Positions 1-6,352 of a DNA stretch of 33,548 nt are shown here, piece after piece; positions within the stretch are counted from its first letter, which is position 1, and the number at the start of each line of letters is the position of its first letter. A program made the position numbers and the translations under genes. Under the pieces are notes generated by a model that saw nothing but the letters and a program-made list of their open reading frames with translations, made no database searches and had not been told where the DNA came from. Origin of the DNA: JAGQRJ01 sp041402045 (lineage in GTDB: Bacteria > Planctomycetota > J058); NCBI GenBank assembly GCA_041402045.1, contig JAWKSZ010000082.1, positions 1 to 33,548 of the forward strand. Direction: 5' to 3'.

Positions 1-62
1 ACGATCAGGATCACGACCTCGGTCATGTCCTGGGCGCGACGGGTGCGGCAACGGAGTCTCAT
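1..62 (-). CDS. Flp-type prepilin N-terminus (partial, runs off left edge)
   Basis: Reading the minus strand from the ATG at 62 gives a basic leader followed by AQDMTEVVILIV, which then runs off the window. This matches the N-termini of the two Flp pilins downstream (GQGMTEYIIIV and RQGMTEYVVIV). Flp prepilins have a short basic leader, a prepilin-peptidase cleavage site, Glu at +5 and a hydrophobic helix. Here Glu is kept, but the usual +6 Tyr is Val and the residue before the putative cleavage site is Ala. It is transcribed divergently from the rest of the island and is probably a minor pilin or pseudopilin. Only 20 complete codons are visible, so the family call rests on the N-terminal motif alone. 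Confidence 0.6.
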   Translation of the reverse strand, partial: MRLRCRTRRAQDMTEVVILI

Positions 63-184
63 ACGGCAGGCTCCTGCACACCGCGCGCCCGCGCGGAGTC
101 GCCGCAACCCTCGATTCCTCGGCGTGTTCGACCCAGCCCCTGTGTCCGTTTGGGCTCCACGCGTTTCATCCTCGAGGCGCGAGG

Positions 185-203
185 CGCGACGCACGGCGTC
201 GCG
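185..203. repeat. Perfect 8-bp inverted repeat in divergent pilin intergenic region
   Basis: CGCGACGC and GCGTCGCG are separated by 3 nt. The palindrome lies between the left-edge minus-strand prepilin and flp1, about 107 bp upstream of the -24 element of the flp1 promoter. This is where sigma-54 activators often bind, but it could equally be a chance GC-rich hairpin or a transcript stem. The 63-391 gap otherwise holds only the promoter at 310 and the motif at 232; I see no gene in it. Confidence 0.3.
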
Positions 204-309
204 TCAGGTCGCGATCCACTTGGAAACATATACGTCTCGCATGAACCCCATCTCGCGACGCATTTCCAATCCAGGTTGCCTAACCCGCACGTTCTCCGTC
301 GGGGGTCGC

Positions 310-325
310 TGGCTCGGCCCTTGCT
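310..325 (+). promoter_or_regulatory. Sigma-54 (-24/-12) promoter of flp1
   Basis: TGGCTCG-GCCC-TTGCT fits the sigma-54 consensus TGGCACG-N4-TTGCW, with the diagnostic GG-N10-GC spacing (GG at 311-312, GC at 323-324). The transcript would start near 336, leaving about 55 nt of leader before the flp1 ATG, with AGGAG at 382-386 five bases before the start. A 7-mer ACGTCTC at 232-238 lies 78 bp upstream of this element; the same 7-mer lies 80 bp upstream of the flp2 promoter. Confidence 0.7.
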
Positions 326-391
326 AATTGCTGGACGTGACGTGCTGGAGGCACGATCCAGATCCAACTTGGGAAATCGGTAGGAGAATCC

Positions 392-589
392 ATGAAGCTC
401 ATTCACAAGCTGACCCGTCGTCGTCGCCGTCGCGGCCAGGGCATGACCGAGTACATCATCATCGTCGGTCTGATCGCGATCGTGCTGATCGCCGCCGTGC
501 GCAAGTTCCAAGGCGCGCTGAACAACACCTACAACAAGGCGACGACCGAGCTCGAAGGTATCCAGGACGAGATCGACGCGGGCGGCTAG
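392..589 (+). CDS. flp: Flp/Tad pilin (type IVb), first paralog
   Basis: 65-residue prepilin, a usual size for Flp. It is the structural subunit of the Tad pilus, made as a precursor in the inner membrane, cut by the prepilin peptidase and assembled by TadA/B/C. The leader is strongly basic (six consecutive Arg) and ends RGQGMTEY. Placing Glu at +5 and Tyr at +6 puts Gly at -1, the classical Flp cleavage geometry. A hydrophobic helix of about 20 residues follows, then a short polar tail rich in Asn, Thr and Glu. The start is fixed by AGGAG five bases upstream. It has its own sigma-54 promoter, and the prepilin peptidase gene follows after 11 bp. Confidence 0.92.
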   Translation: MKLIHKLTRRRRRRGQGMTEYIIIVGLIAIVLIAAVRKFQGALNNTYNKATTELEGIQDEIDAGG

Positions 590-600
590 GCCACCCCTGA

Positions 601-1143
601 GTGCAGCTCGCAGAGGTCTTCCAGGCCGTCGCATCCGGACTGCTGTTCCTGGTGCTGGCGGTCTCGGCGACCACCGACCTGCTCCGGCGCAAGATCTACA
701 ACGTCGTCACCTATCCGGCTATCTGTCTGGGCCTGGCCTTGGGCTTCGGAGCTGGTGGGCTGGGTGACTCGTTGTGGGGCCACACCCTGCTAGGCCACCT
801 GGCGGGGTTCTTGCTCGGCTTCATGCTGCTCTTCGTCGCGTATTGGAGTCGTGCCGTAGGCGGCGGTGAGGTGAAGCTCGCTGCCGCCATTGGCGCTGTC
901 TACGGGTTCCCGTTCATCATCCCGGCCCTGTTCTGGAGCAGCCTGGCAGGCTTCGTGATGGCGATCTGGGTCCTGATCTGGCGCGCCAAGCTCCTCACTG
1001 GCCTCAAGCGCTCCGTGCGCTACGCCGTGAGCCTCAAGGGCGAACTCCCGGAGCCGGACGATCCCGCGGCGATCAAGCTGCCCTACGGGGTGGCGATGGC
1101 CTTCGGGACCTTCTTCGCGTGGTTCTTGCAAGAGGTGGCGTGA
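601..1143 (+). CDS. tadV: Tad prepilin peptidase (TadV/CpaA, A24 family) with Glu at the GxGD position
   Basis: 180-residue polytopic membrane aspartic protease that removes prepilin leaders at the cytoplasmic face. The first catalytic site is recognisable as TTDLLRRKIYN (Asp26). The second motif, normally GxGD followed by VKL, reads GGGEVKLAAAIGA, so the expected catalytic Asp is Glu90 (GAG at 868-870). Several hydrophobic helices surround both motifs and the length fits the short CpaA/TadV class without the N-terminal methyltransferase domain of PilD. The start is a GTG 11 bp after flp1, with no clear ribosome-binding site, which suggests coupling to flp1 translation. The family call is firm. 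Whether the Glu form is active cannot be told from sequence. Confidence 0.85.
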   Translation: MQLAEVFQAVASGLLFLVLAVSATTDLLRRKIYNVVTYPAICLGLALGFGAGGLGDSLWGHTLLGHLAGFLLGFMLLFVAYWSRAVGGGEVKLAAAIGAVYGFPFIIPALFWSSLAGFVMAIWVLIWRAKLLTGLKRSVRYAVSLKGELPEPDDPAAIKLPYGVAMAFGTFFAWFLQEVA

Positions 1144-1168
1144 GGGGTGGGATAGAAAGGCCGGAGGA

Positions 1169-1846
1169 GTGCACCTGATCCAGCGCTTCGTCCAACGTCT
1201 GAAGGAACTCGACCGCGACCGCGAGAGCGGGGCCGCGATGGTCGAGTTCGTCATCGTGTTCCCCATCCAGCTCACCCTGACGCTCTTGATCATGCAGTTC
1301 GCGCTCCTGGCCCACGCCCACATCGTGGTCCAGCAAGCCGCGTTCATGGGCGCCCGGGCCGCCGCCGTCTCCGACGGCATGGTCGACGACGGCGCCGTGC
1401 CCTTGCTCGCGGCCCAGCGCGTGGCCGCCCGCACCTGCATGGTGCTCACCAGCTCCGCCGACACCGGCGCCGGCGCGCCCCCCAGCGGCGGCGGGCTGCC
1501 CACGACCCTGGGCTGGGCCGGCGGGCCCTCCCTCGGCGCCGCGCGCACGTCCCAGGCCTACGGCCACATGAACGTGAACGTGGCCCATTCGCAGCACCTC
1601 GTGCGCTGCAAGATCGAGTTCGACTACCCGCTGATCATCCCCGTCGCCAACAGCATCCTCGCGCGCAAGGTGTTCACCGGGGAGCAGCTCCTGTTCAAGC
1701 ACGCGGGCAACTACAACGACGCGACCGCCGCCCGCGGCGTCTACTGCTACCGGATCCAGCGGATCGGCTACATCCCCACCCCCTGGCTGGAGCAAGGCCT
1801 CACCGACGAGACGTCGGTGTCCCTCAGCGCCAGCGGGAATCGTTGA
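1169..1846 (+). CDS. tadE: TadE-like pseudopilin
   Basis: 225-residue protein with a charged N-terminus followed by SGAAMVEFVIVFPIQLT and a hydrophobic helix. Gly21 at -1 and Glu26 at +5 match TadE/TadF pseudopilins, which are processed by the same peptidase as Flp and are thought to initiate or cap pilus assembly. The remainder is a periplasmic domain with a Gly/Pro-rich loop (about residues 95-115) and three spaced Cys. The start is uncertain. GTG at 1169 directly abuts GGAGG (1163-1167), whereas CTG at 1175 would sit seven bases from it; both lie ahead of the motif. It follows the peptidase by 25 bp and its stop is 7 bp before the next ATG. Confidence 0.8.
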   Translation: MHLIQRFVQRLKELDRDRESGAAMVEFVIVFPIQLTLTLLIMQFALLAHAHIVVQQAAFMGARAAAVSDGMVDDGAVPLLAAQRVAARTCMVLTSSADTGAGAPPSGGGLPTTLGWAGGPSLGAARTSQAYGHMNVNVAHSQHLVRCKIEFDYPLIIPVANSILARKVFTGEQLLFKHAGNYNDATAARGVYCYRIQRIGYIPTPWLEQGLTDETSVSLSASGNR

Positions 1847-1853
1847 GGTGCGC

Positions 1854-3635
1854 ATGACCCTCTCGGAGCGCCTGAGCCGCGAGCTGGACGCGCTGCACCG
1901 TGACGAGCGGGGCGCGAGCCTGGTGTTCTCGGCGATCACCCTGTTCGGGCTGGCCATGTGCGCGCTGCTGACCTACCAGCTCGGCATGATCTCCGCCGAC
2001 CGCCTGCGCATGCAGAACGCCGCCGACGCCGCGGCCTACTCCGGCGCCGTGGTCGAGGCCAACAACCTGAACGTCATGGGCCAGATCAACGACGGCATGG
2101 CCTACGTCCACTACAACCTCCTGCGCTACGTGATCGACGTCACGATCTACCGCACCCTGGAGACCTACGAGACCCACCACACCCGGGTCGGCTCGCTGGG
2201 CTTCTTCCCCCCGAGCGCCGACACCTCGGGCGCGATCCTCCCGGCGATCGATCCGACCCCCGGCCGCGCCAACCAGTACCCGCCCACCGCCGAGAACACC
2301 GCGGCCCTGGAGTGGGTCATGCTCGGCGACGGGCCGGAGTTCCAGGGGCGCCTGGGCGCCGCCGACGGCATTCAGAACTTCCCGGCCCTGATCAACCAGG
2401 GCAAGACCTGGCTGCGGGACCTGGCCAGCGCCCAGCGCGACCTGATGCAGGCCACGCCGATCATGGTCAAGAACCACGCCCGCGCGATCGCCCGGCAGAA
2501 CGGCGCGAGCCACGTGGCCTTCAGCGACGACCTCGACCGCGCGTTCCAGGTCGACCAGGGCTTCTACGAGCAGAACGCGAACAACGACTTCGACAACGCC
2601 GGGGGCGGCGGGGACCGCCTCGGGTTCGCGGTCTCCAACCGCTACGCCGACGGGCGCCTGGGGGTCGACGGCGGCGGCTTCCCCGACTGGTTCGACTGGC
2701 GCCAAGGACGCTCCAAGGGCGGCGACGCCGGCTACAACCAGATCCGCCTGTGCTGGAACACCAACGACTGGGGTCACAAGAAGCGGCGCAACACCCAGCC
2801 CCCGGGCGCCACCCAGCGCGGCGCGCCCAACGGCCACTGGCACGCGCGCCACCGCCACACCTTCAAGCTCGACTTCGACGGCTCGGTGCACCAGACCTTC
2901 CACGGCAACATGTTCGACGGCACCGAGTCCCCGGCCTGCGGGCACCTCGAGGACGAGGTCGAGCAGGAGGTCGTGAACGGCGTCGAGGGCGGCACGTTCA
3001 TCGACTCCTGGCACAACGGCGAGCACGCCTGGGTCAACTGCCCGACCTGCGGGGTCAAGACCTACTCCGGGCAGTACACCGAGGTCAAGGTCGACCACCA
3101 GATCCCCCAGGGCGGCAAGCGCGACGGCATGGCCCTCGACCTCAGCGGCTGGCCGCGGCCCCTGGGCATGCGCCCCCTGCTCCTGCGCAGCGGGATCACC
3201 GTCGCGGCCTGGCGCCGCGGACCGGGGATCGGGAACTTCTACCCGGCCTCGCCCTACGGCACGATCGCCGTGGCCTCGGCCCAGGTCGGCTACTGGAGCG
3301 ACGGCGAGGTCAAGCTCCTGCGCGAGCTCGACGACCAGCAGGCGGTGTATCGCAACATGGAGGGCAGCGAGACCATCGACCTGCGCGAGAACGCCAAGCG
3401 CAACTTCTTCTACTCGAGCGACCCCAGCGACGGCGTGTTCTTCGGCGCGCGGCTGGTCCCCGTCGCGCGGGAGTACACCTGGACCGACACCCCGACCGCC
3501 AGCGCGCTCCTCGGCCCCAGCGGGCGCTGGATGCGCGTCGACGGCAGCGCCGAGGTCCCCCCCGGATTGGCGAACCTGAGCTCCGTGGTCAACGCGGGGG
3601 ACATGTCCGCACTGCGAGCGTCGATATGGCACTGA
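1854..3635 (+). CDS. TadG-like protein, Flp pilus-assembly TadE/G-like N-terminus
   Basis: 593-residue protein. The N-terminus DERGASLVFSAITLFGLAM, followed by DRLRMQNAADAAAYSGA (about residues 49-65), is the hallmark of TadG/TadE-G-like proteins: one N-terminal membrane helix, then a heptad-like segment leading into a large extracytoplasmic domain. The +5 Glu of true pseudopilins is absent (Phe25). The domain carries a His-rich stretch near residues 326-334 (HWHARHRH) and a CPTC pair at about 396-399, with another Cys near 362, suggesting metal binding or disulfides. ATG at 1854 is preferred over GTG at 1848 because GAGG lies five bases upstream. The 3' end overlaps the next gene by 10 bp. 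Its exact role in Tad assembly is inferred. Confidence 0.75.
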   Translation: MTLSERLSRELDALHRDERGASLVFSAITLFGLAMCALLTYQLGMISADRLRMQNAADAAAYSGAVVEANNLNVMGQINDGMAYVHYNLLRYVIDVTIYRTLETYETHHTRVGSLGFFPPSADTSGAILPAIDPTPGRANQYPPTAENTAALEWVMLGDGPEFQGRLGAADGIQNFPALINQGKTWLRDLASAQRDLMQATPIMVKNHARAIARQNGASHVAFSDDLDRAFQVDQGFYEQNANNDFDNAGGGGDRLGFAVSNRYADGRLGVDGGGFPDWFDWRQGRSKGGDAGYNQIRLCWNTNDWGHKKRRNTQPPGATQRGAPNGHWHARHRHTFKLDFDGSVHQTFHGNMFDGTESPACGHLEDEVEQEVVNGVEGGTFIDSWHNGEHAWVNCPTCGVKTYSGQYTEVKVDHQIPQGGKRDGMALDLSGWPRPLGMRPLLLRSGITVAAWRRGPGIGNFYPASPYGTIAVASAQVGYWSDGEVKLLRELDDQQAVYRNMEGSETIDLRENAKRNFFYSSDPSDGVFFGARLVPVAREYTWTDTPTASALLGPSGRWMRVDGSAEVPPGLANLSSVVNAGDMSALRASIWH

Positions 3636-4321
3636 GCGAATCCGAGCCGCGCCGCGGCCTGCGCGAGCTGTGGAGCGACGAGGACGGCACCGCGAGCGTC
3701 GAGTTCCTCGTGCTGCTCCCGGCCTATCTGGTCATGATCACGTTCTCCCTGTCGCTGGGGTACCTGCTCCTGGCCCACCAGTCCTGCCAGCAGGCGGCTC
3801 GGGTGGACGGCTGGATGGACGGCAAGAACTCGAGCGTGCTGTTCCTCTCGAACGGGACCTACGACGCGGGGACGGTCAACACCTCGAACCCCAGCTTCGT
3901 GAACGACGACTTCGGTCCCTCGGCGAACCGCGACCTGCTGCGCCCGCTGCTGGAGAACCGCTACGGCTCCGGGGGGCACCCGATCACCCACCGCCGCCGG
4001 ACGGTCAGCTACGACTTCACCGGCCTGCTCCTGGGGCGGGCGAGCTTCAAGCTCTCGACCGCGTCGTCGGTCTACACCTTCACCGAGGGCTTCGAGTACC
4101 CGAAGCACCAGCGCGGGCAGCGCGACCACTTCTTCGGGCAGGAGCGGGACCTCAACCCGGCCTACGACCCGGCGGAGGGTCCCAACAACACCTACCTCAG
4201 CCGGCGCGTGAACCGCCACTTCAGCACCGGCGAGGGGATCTGGGACACCAGCCCCTTCACGGGTCGGATCGACGGCTCGGTCGACGGCGAGCACCAGCTT
4301 TACAGCCGAGACCGTCCATGA
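3626..4321 (+). CDS. Second TadE/F-like pseudopilin
   Basis: 231-residue protein beginning MALSESEP. The segment EDGTASVEFLVLLPAYLVM places Gly21 at -1 and Glu26 at +5, followed by one hydrophobic helix, as in TadE/TadF minor pilins. The periplasmic part is polar and rich in Asn, Arg and Asp, with no recognised domain. Its start overlaps the end of the TadG-like gene by 10 bp, so the two are probably translationally coupled. It closes the first sub-operon: the next gene has its own sigma-54 promoter. A 47-codon reading frame starting at the overlapping ATGA (4318) crosses that promoter and is unlikely to be a gene. Confidence 0.78.
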   Translation: MALSESEPRRGLRELWSDEDGTASVEFLVLLPAYLVMITFSLSLGYLLLAHQSCQQAARVDGWMDGKNSSVLFLSNGTYDAGTVNTSNPSFVNDDFGPSANRDLLRPLLENRYGSGGHPITHRRRTVSYDFTGLLLGRASFKLSTASSVYTFTEGFEYPKHQRGQRDHFFGQERDLNPAYDPAEGPNNTYLSRRVNRHFSTGEGIWDTSPFTGRIDGSVDGEHQLYSRDRP

Positions 4322-4412
4322 AGCGTTCCAAAACGTCTCACGGAGCGACGCAAGTTCGTGCCGCCTTCGGTTTCACGCCCCACGTAACTCCCGAGATGAG
4401 CAGCCTCGAGCT

Positions 4413-4428
4413 TGGTCCTGTCCTTGCA
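4413..4428 (+). promoter_or_regulatory. Sigma-54 (-24/-12) promoter of flp2
   Basis: TGGTCCT-GTCC-TTGCA has GG at 4414-4415 and GC at 4426-4427 separated by exactly 10 bp. The -12 half is a perfect TTGCA. Transcription would start near 4439, giving a very short leader before the ATG at 4458. The ACGTCTC 7-mer lies at 4333-4339, about 80 bp upstream, mirroring the arrangement before flp1. Confidence 0.65.
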
Positions 4429-4457
4429 GTAGGGATGGCCAACAAAGGGAGCCAAGC

Positions 4458-4703
4458 ATGATTGCACTCTTCACTCGTAAGCGCCGTCGCCGCCAGGGTA
4501 TGACCGAGTACGTCGTGATCGTGGGCCTGATCGCGATCTGCCTGATCGCGGCGGTCCGCAGCTTCAGCGGCAAGATCAACGACATCATCGTCGGCACCGA
4601 CGGCAACGGCGGTATCGCTGGCGAGACCAACGGCGTGACCGCTGGGATCAAGCCGGGTGCCGTCGGGATCGAGGACGAGGACGACACCGGCGACGACGGT
4701 TAG
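4458..4703 (+). CDS. flp: Flp/Tad pilin (type IVb), second paralog
   Basis: 81-residue prepilin paralogous to the one at 392. It shares the basic leader, QGMTEY, a following VIVGLIAIC-type helix and AAVR after it. If Glu is +5, the residue before the cut is Arg rather than the Gly of the first paralog; alternatively the cut falls after the Gly of QGM. After the helix there is a Gly/Asn/Thr-rich segment and an acidic end (EDEDDTGDDG), so the mature surface would differ strongly from the first pilin. GGGAG at 4447-4451, six bases before the ATG, fixes the start. It is preceded by its own sigma-54 promoter, so the two pilins can be expressed apart from the surrounding genes. Confidence 0.9.
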   Translation: MIALFTRKRRRRQGMTEYVVIVGLIAICLIAAVRSFSGKINDIIVGTDGNGGIAGETNGVTAGIKPGAVGIEDEDDTGDDG

Positions 4704-4709
4704 GTCGTC

Positions 4710-4743
4710 GCCTCGCGAGGCCCGCGCGGCGCTGCCGTGAGGC
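4710..4743 (+). terminator. Possible hairpin after flp2
   Basis: Seven bases after the flp2 stop, GCCTC (4710-4714) can pair with GAGGC (4739-4743), and a 12-nt palindrome GCCTCGCGAGGC overlaps the left arm. No T-run follows, so it may be a stabilising 3' stem that favours high flp2 mRNA, or chance in GC-rich DNA. Confidence 0.25.
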
Positions 4744-4768
4744 CGAAGTCCCCCCAGGAAGGAAGGGC

Positions 4769-5500
4769 TTGCTGAACACATTGTTGCGGATCGCGCTGGG
4801 AACGCTCCTCACCGCAGGCCTGATCAGCTTCGGGCTCGTGGTCAGCGGGGAGAGTGTGCGCGCGCGCAGCTTGTTCGACGGCCCCCCTGCGAACCTCACG
4901 CCGCTCCCCGGCTCCGAGCTCTCCGGCACCTCCACCCAGCTCTCCCTCGACGGCCAGACCACGCGCTGCGCGACCTACGACGCGCCCGGGCGCACCGTCC
5001 AGAGCTTGCTCGAGCACTTCCGCGAGCTCGCCGCCGACCAGACCCCCGACGACTCGCCCTACCTGGAGGCCGTGCAGCCCGGTGGGGCGACCCTCGTGTG
5101 GGTCGACTCCGGGCTCCAGCGGCGGGGCGTGATCATCGACGAGGGCCCCCAGGGCGACGCGCGCTACCGCCTGCTGTGGAGCGGTCCGCCCACCCCGGGT
5201 GCCGGGCCGAGCCTGCCCCTGGGGATCACCCCGCCGGTGGGGTGCGACGTGGTCACCAGCGCGCTGAGCCCCGACGGCGGGACCGCGCTGCTCTCCACCG
5301 TGGGCGAGCCCAGCACCGCCGCCCACCGGATCGCCGGCAGCCTCGAGGCTGCTGGGTTCACCCTCGAGACCGAGCTCCCCGAAGACCCCCGCCGCGTGGC
5401 CTTCAGCTTCCGCAGCCCGACCCACGCCGGCCTGTGCGTGGCGGCGGCCGGCGAGCGCGGCCAGGTGCGGATCTCGCTTTCGCTGCGGCCCGCTCGCTGA
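4769..5500 (+). CDS. Hypothetical membrane-anchored or secreted protein of the Tad locus
   Basis: 243 residues, not recognised. Residues 5-28 are hydrophobic and could be a signal anchor or uncleaved signal peptide. The rest is soluble and Pro/Gly/Ser-rich, with three Cys (in RCATYD, VGCDVV and LCVAAAG). A repeated pattern of the kind AAGFTLETELPEDPRR suggests alpha/beta modules. TTG at 4769 is taken as the start because GGAAGGAAGG lies just upstream; other in-frame TTGs follow soon after. It lies between flp2 and cpaB in the same direction, which suggests a pilus-related envelope role, but nothing in the sequence proves that. Confidence 0.6.
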   Translation: MLNTLLRIALGTLLTAGLISFGLVVSGESVRARSLFDGPPANLTPLPGSELSGTSTQLSLDGQTTRCATYDAPGRTVQSLLEHFRELAADQTPDDSPYLEAVQPGGATLVWVDSGLQRRGVIIDEGPQGDARYRLLWSGPPTPGAGPSLPLGITPPVGCDVVTSALSPDGGTALLSTVGEPSTAAHRIAGSLEAAGFTLETELPEDPRRVAFSFRSPTHAGLCVAAAGERGQVRISLSLRPAR

Positions 5501-5584
5501 GGGGGTAGCCCGAACCGGGGTAGAGACTTAGGCTAGGGAGGAGCGGAACCGCAGGGGTGTGGAAGGCCCCGGGAGGAAGGCACC

Positions 5585-6346
5585 GTGACCAACAAACTCG
5601 CACTCGTCGTGGCGGTGACGCTGGGGATCCTCTCCATCGTCGGCATTCGGCTCTACATCGAGCGGGTGCAGACTCGAATGGAGGTCCTCCAGACCCCCGT
5701 CCCGGTGTGGGTCGCGACCCAGGACCTGAGCAAGGGCACCAAGTTCGAACCCGACACCCACGCTCAGGAGGACTCGGTCCCCAAGAACGTGTTCGAGAAG
5801 CTCGCCAAGACCTGCATCAACGACCCTCGCCCCTATCAGGGCGCGCCCGTGGTCGCGGATGTCGCGCCGGGGCAGGTCCTGCAGTCGTTCCACTTCAACA
5901 TCGGGGGCGAAGGCGCCAGCGGCACGCTCAAGGGCCGGCTGCTGCCGGGCTACCGCGCGTTCTCGCTGCCGGTGGACGCGATCACCGGCGTCTCGGGCTT
6001 CCTGCGCCCGGGCGACCGGATCGACATCTCCGCGACCATGGAGTTCAAGGACGCCCTCGGCGCGAGCAACGTCAAGCTCAAGGCCACCCGCACGGTGGTC
6101 AAGAACGTCGAGGTCCTGGCGACCGGGCGGATCACGAGCCCCGACGACCCCCGGGCGGGGCGCTCGGCCTTCGAGACGATCACCATCGCCCTCCGCCCCG
6201 AGGAGCGGAACAAGGTCCTGCACGTCTACCTGAACAAGGGGCTGCTGGTGGTGAGCCTCAAGGACCCGGGCGACGGCGACCCCTCCGGCTGGAGCACGGT
6301 CACCGACGACACCATCTTCAAAGAGATCAAAGACGAGCTGAGGTAG
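5585..6346 (+). CDS. cpaB: Flp pilus assembly protein CpaB/RcpC
   Basis: 253-residue periplasmic assembly protein. An N-terminal membrane helix (about residues 4-22) is followed by an SAF-type beta-clip segment (PVPVWVATQDLSKGTKF through VAPGQVLQ). The RcpC/CpaB core comes next, with YRAFSLPVDAITGVSGFLRPGDRIDI, a strong family signature. CpaB proteins act in the periplasm near the secretin and stabilise the pilus channel. GTG start with AGGAAGG seven to eight bases upstream. It begins a tight run of genes (cpaB, tadA, tadB, tadC, DUF192, FHA), with only 6 bp to tadA. The 84-bp gap before it has no promoter I can support. Confidence 0.88.
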   Translation: MTNKLALVVAVTLGILSIVGIRLYIERVQTRMEVLQTPVPVWVATQDLSKGTKFEPDTHAQEDSVPKNVFEKLAKTCINDPRPYQGAPVVADVAPGQVLQSFHFNIGGEGASGTLKGRLLPGYRAFSLPVDAITGVSGFLRPGDRIDISATMEFKDALGASNVKLKATRTVVKNVEVLATGRITSPDDPRAGRSAFETITIALRPEERNKVLHVYLNKGLLVVSLKDPGDGDPSGWSTVTDDTIFKEIKDELR

Positions 6347-6352
6347 CCTTCC

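Noticed and set aside
63..90. A GG-N10-GC sigma-54-like match on the minus strand (around 76-88) ahead of the left-edge prepilin
   Set aside because: It lies so close to the ATG at 62 that the transcript would have almost no leader, its -12 is GTGCA rather than TTGCA, and such matches are expected by chance in GC-rich DNA.
1824..3632. Long open frame on the minus strand opposite the TadG-like gene, and similar long minus-strand frames at 11865-14270 and 14267-17065
   Set aside because: They are antisense shadows typical of GC-rich genes: low-complexity Val/Leu/Gly/Arg composition and no domain sense, while the plus-strand frames carry clear domains.
4318..4461. 47-codon reading frame starting at the ATGA overlap after the second pseudopilin
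   Set aside because: It runs across the flp2 sigma-54 promoter and ribosome-binding site, has no recognisable features and ends inside the flp2 start.
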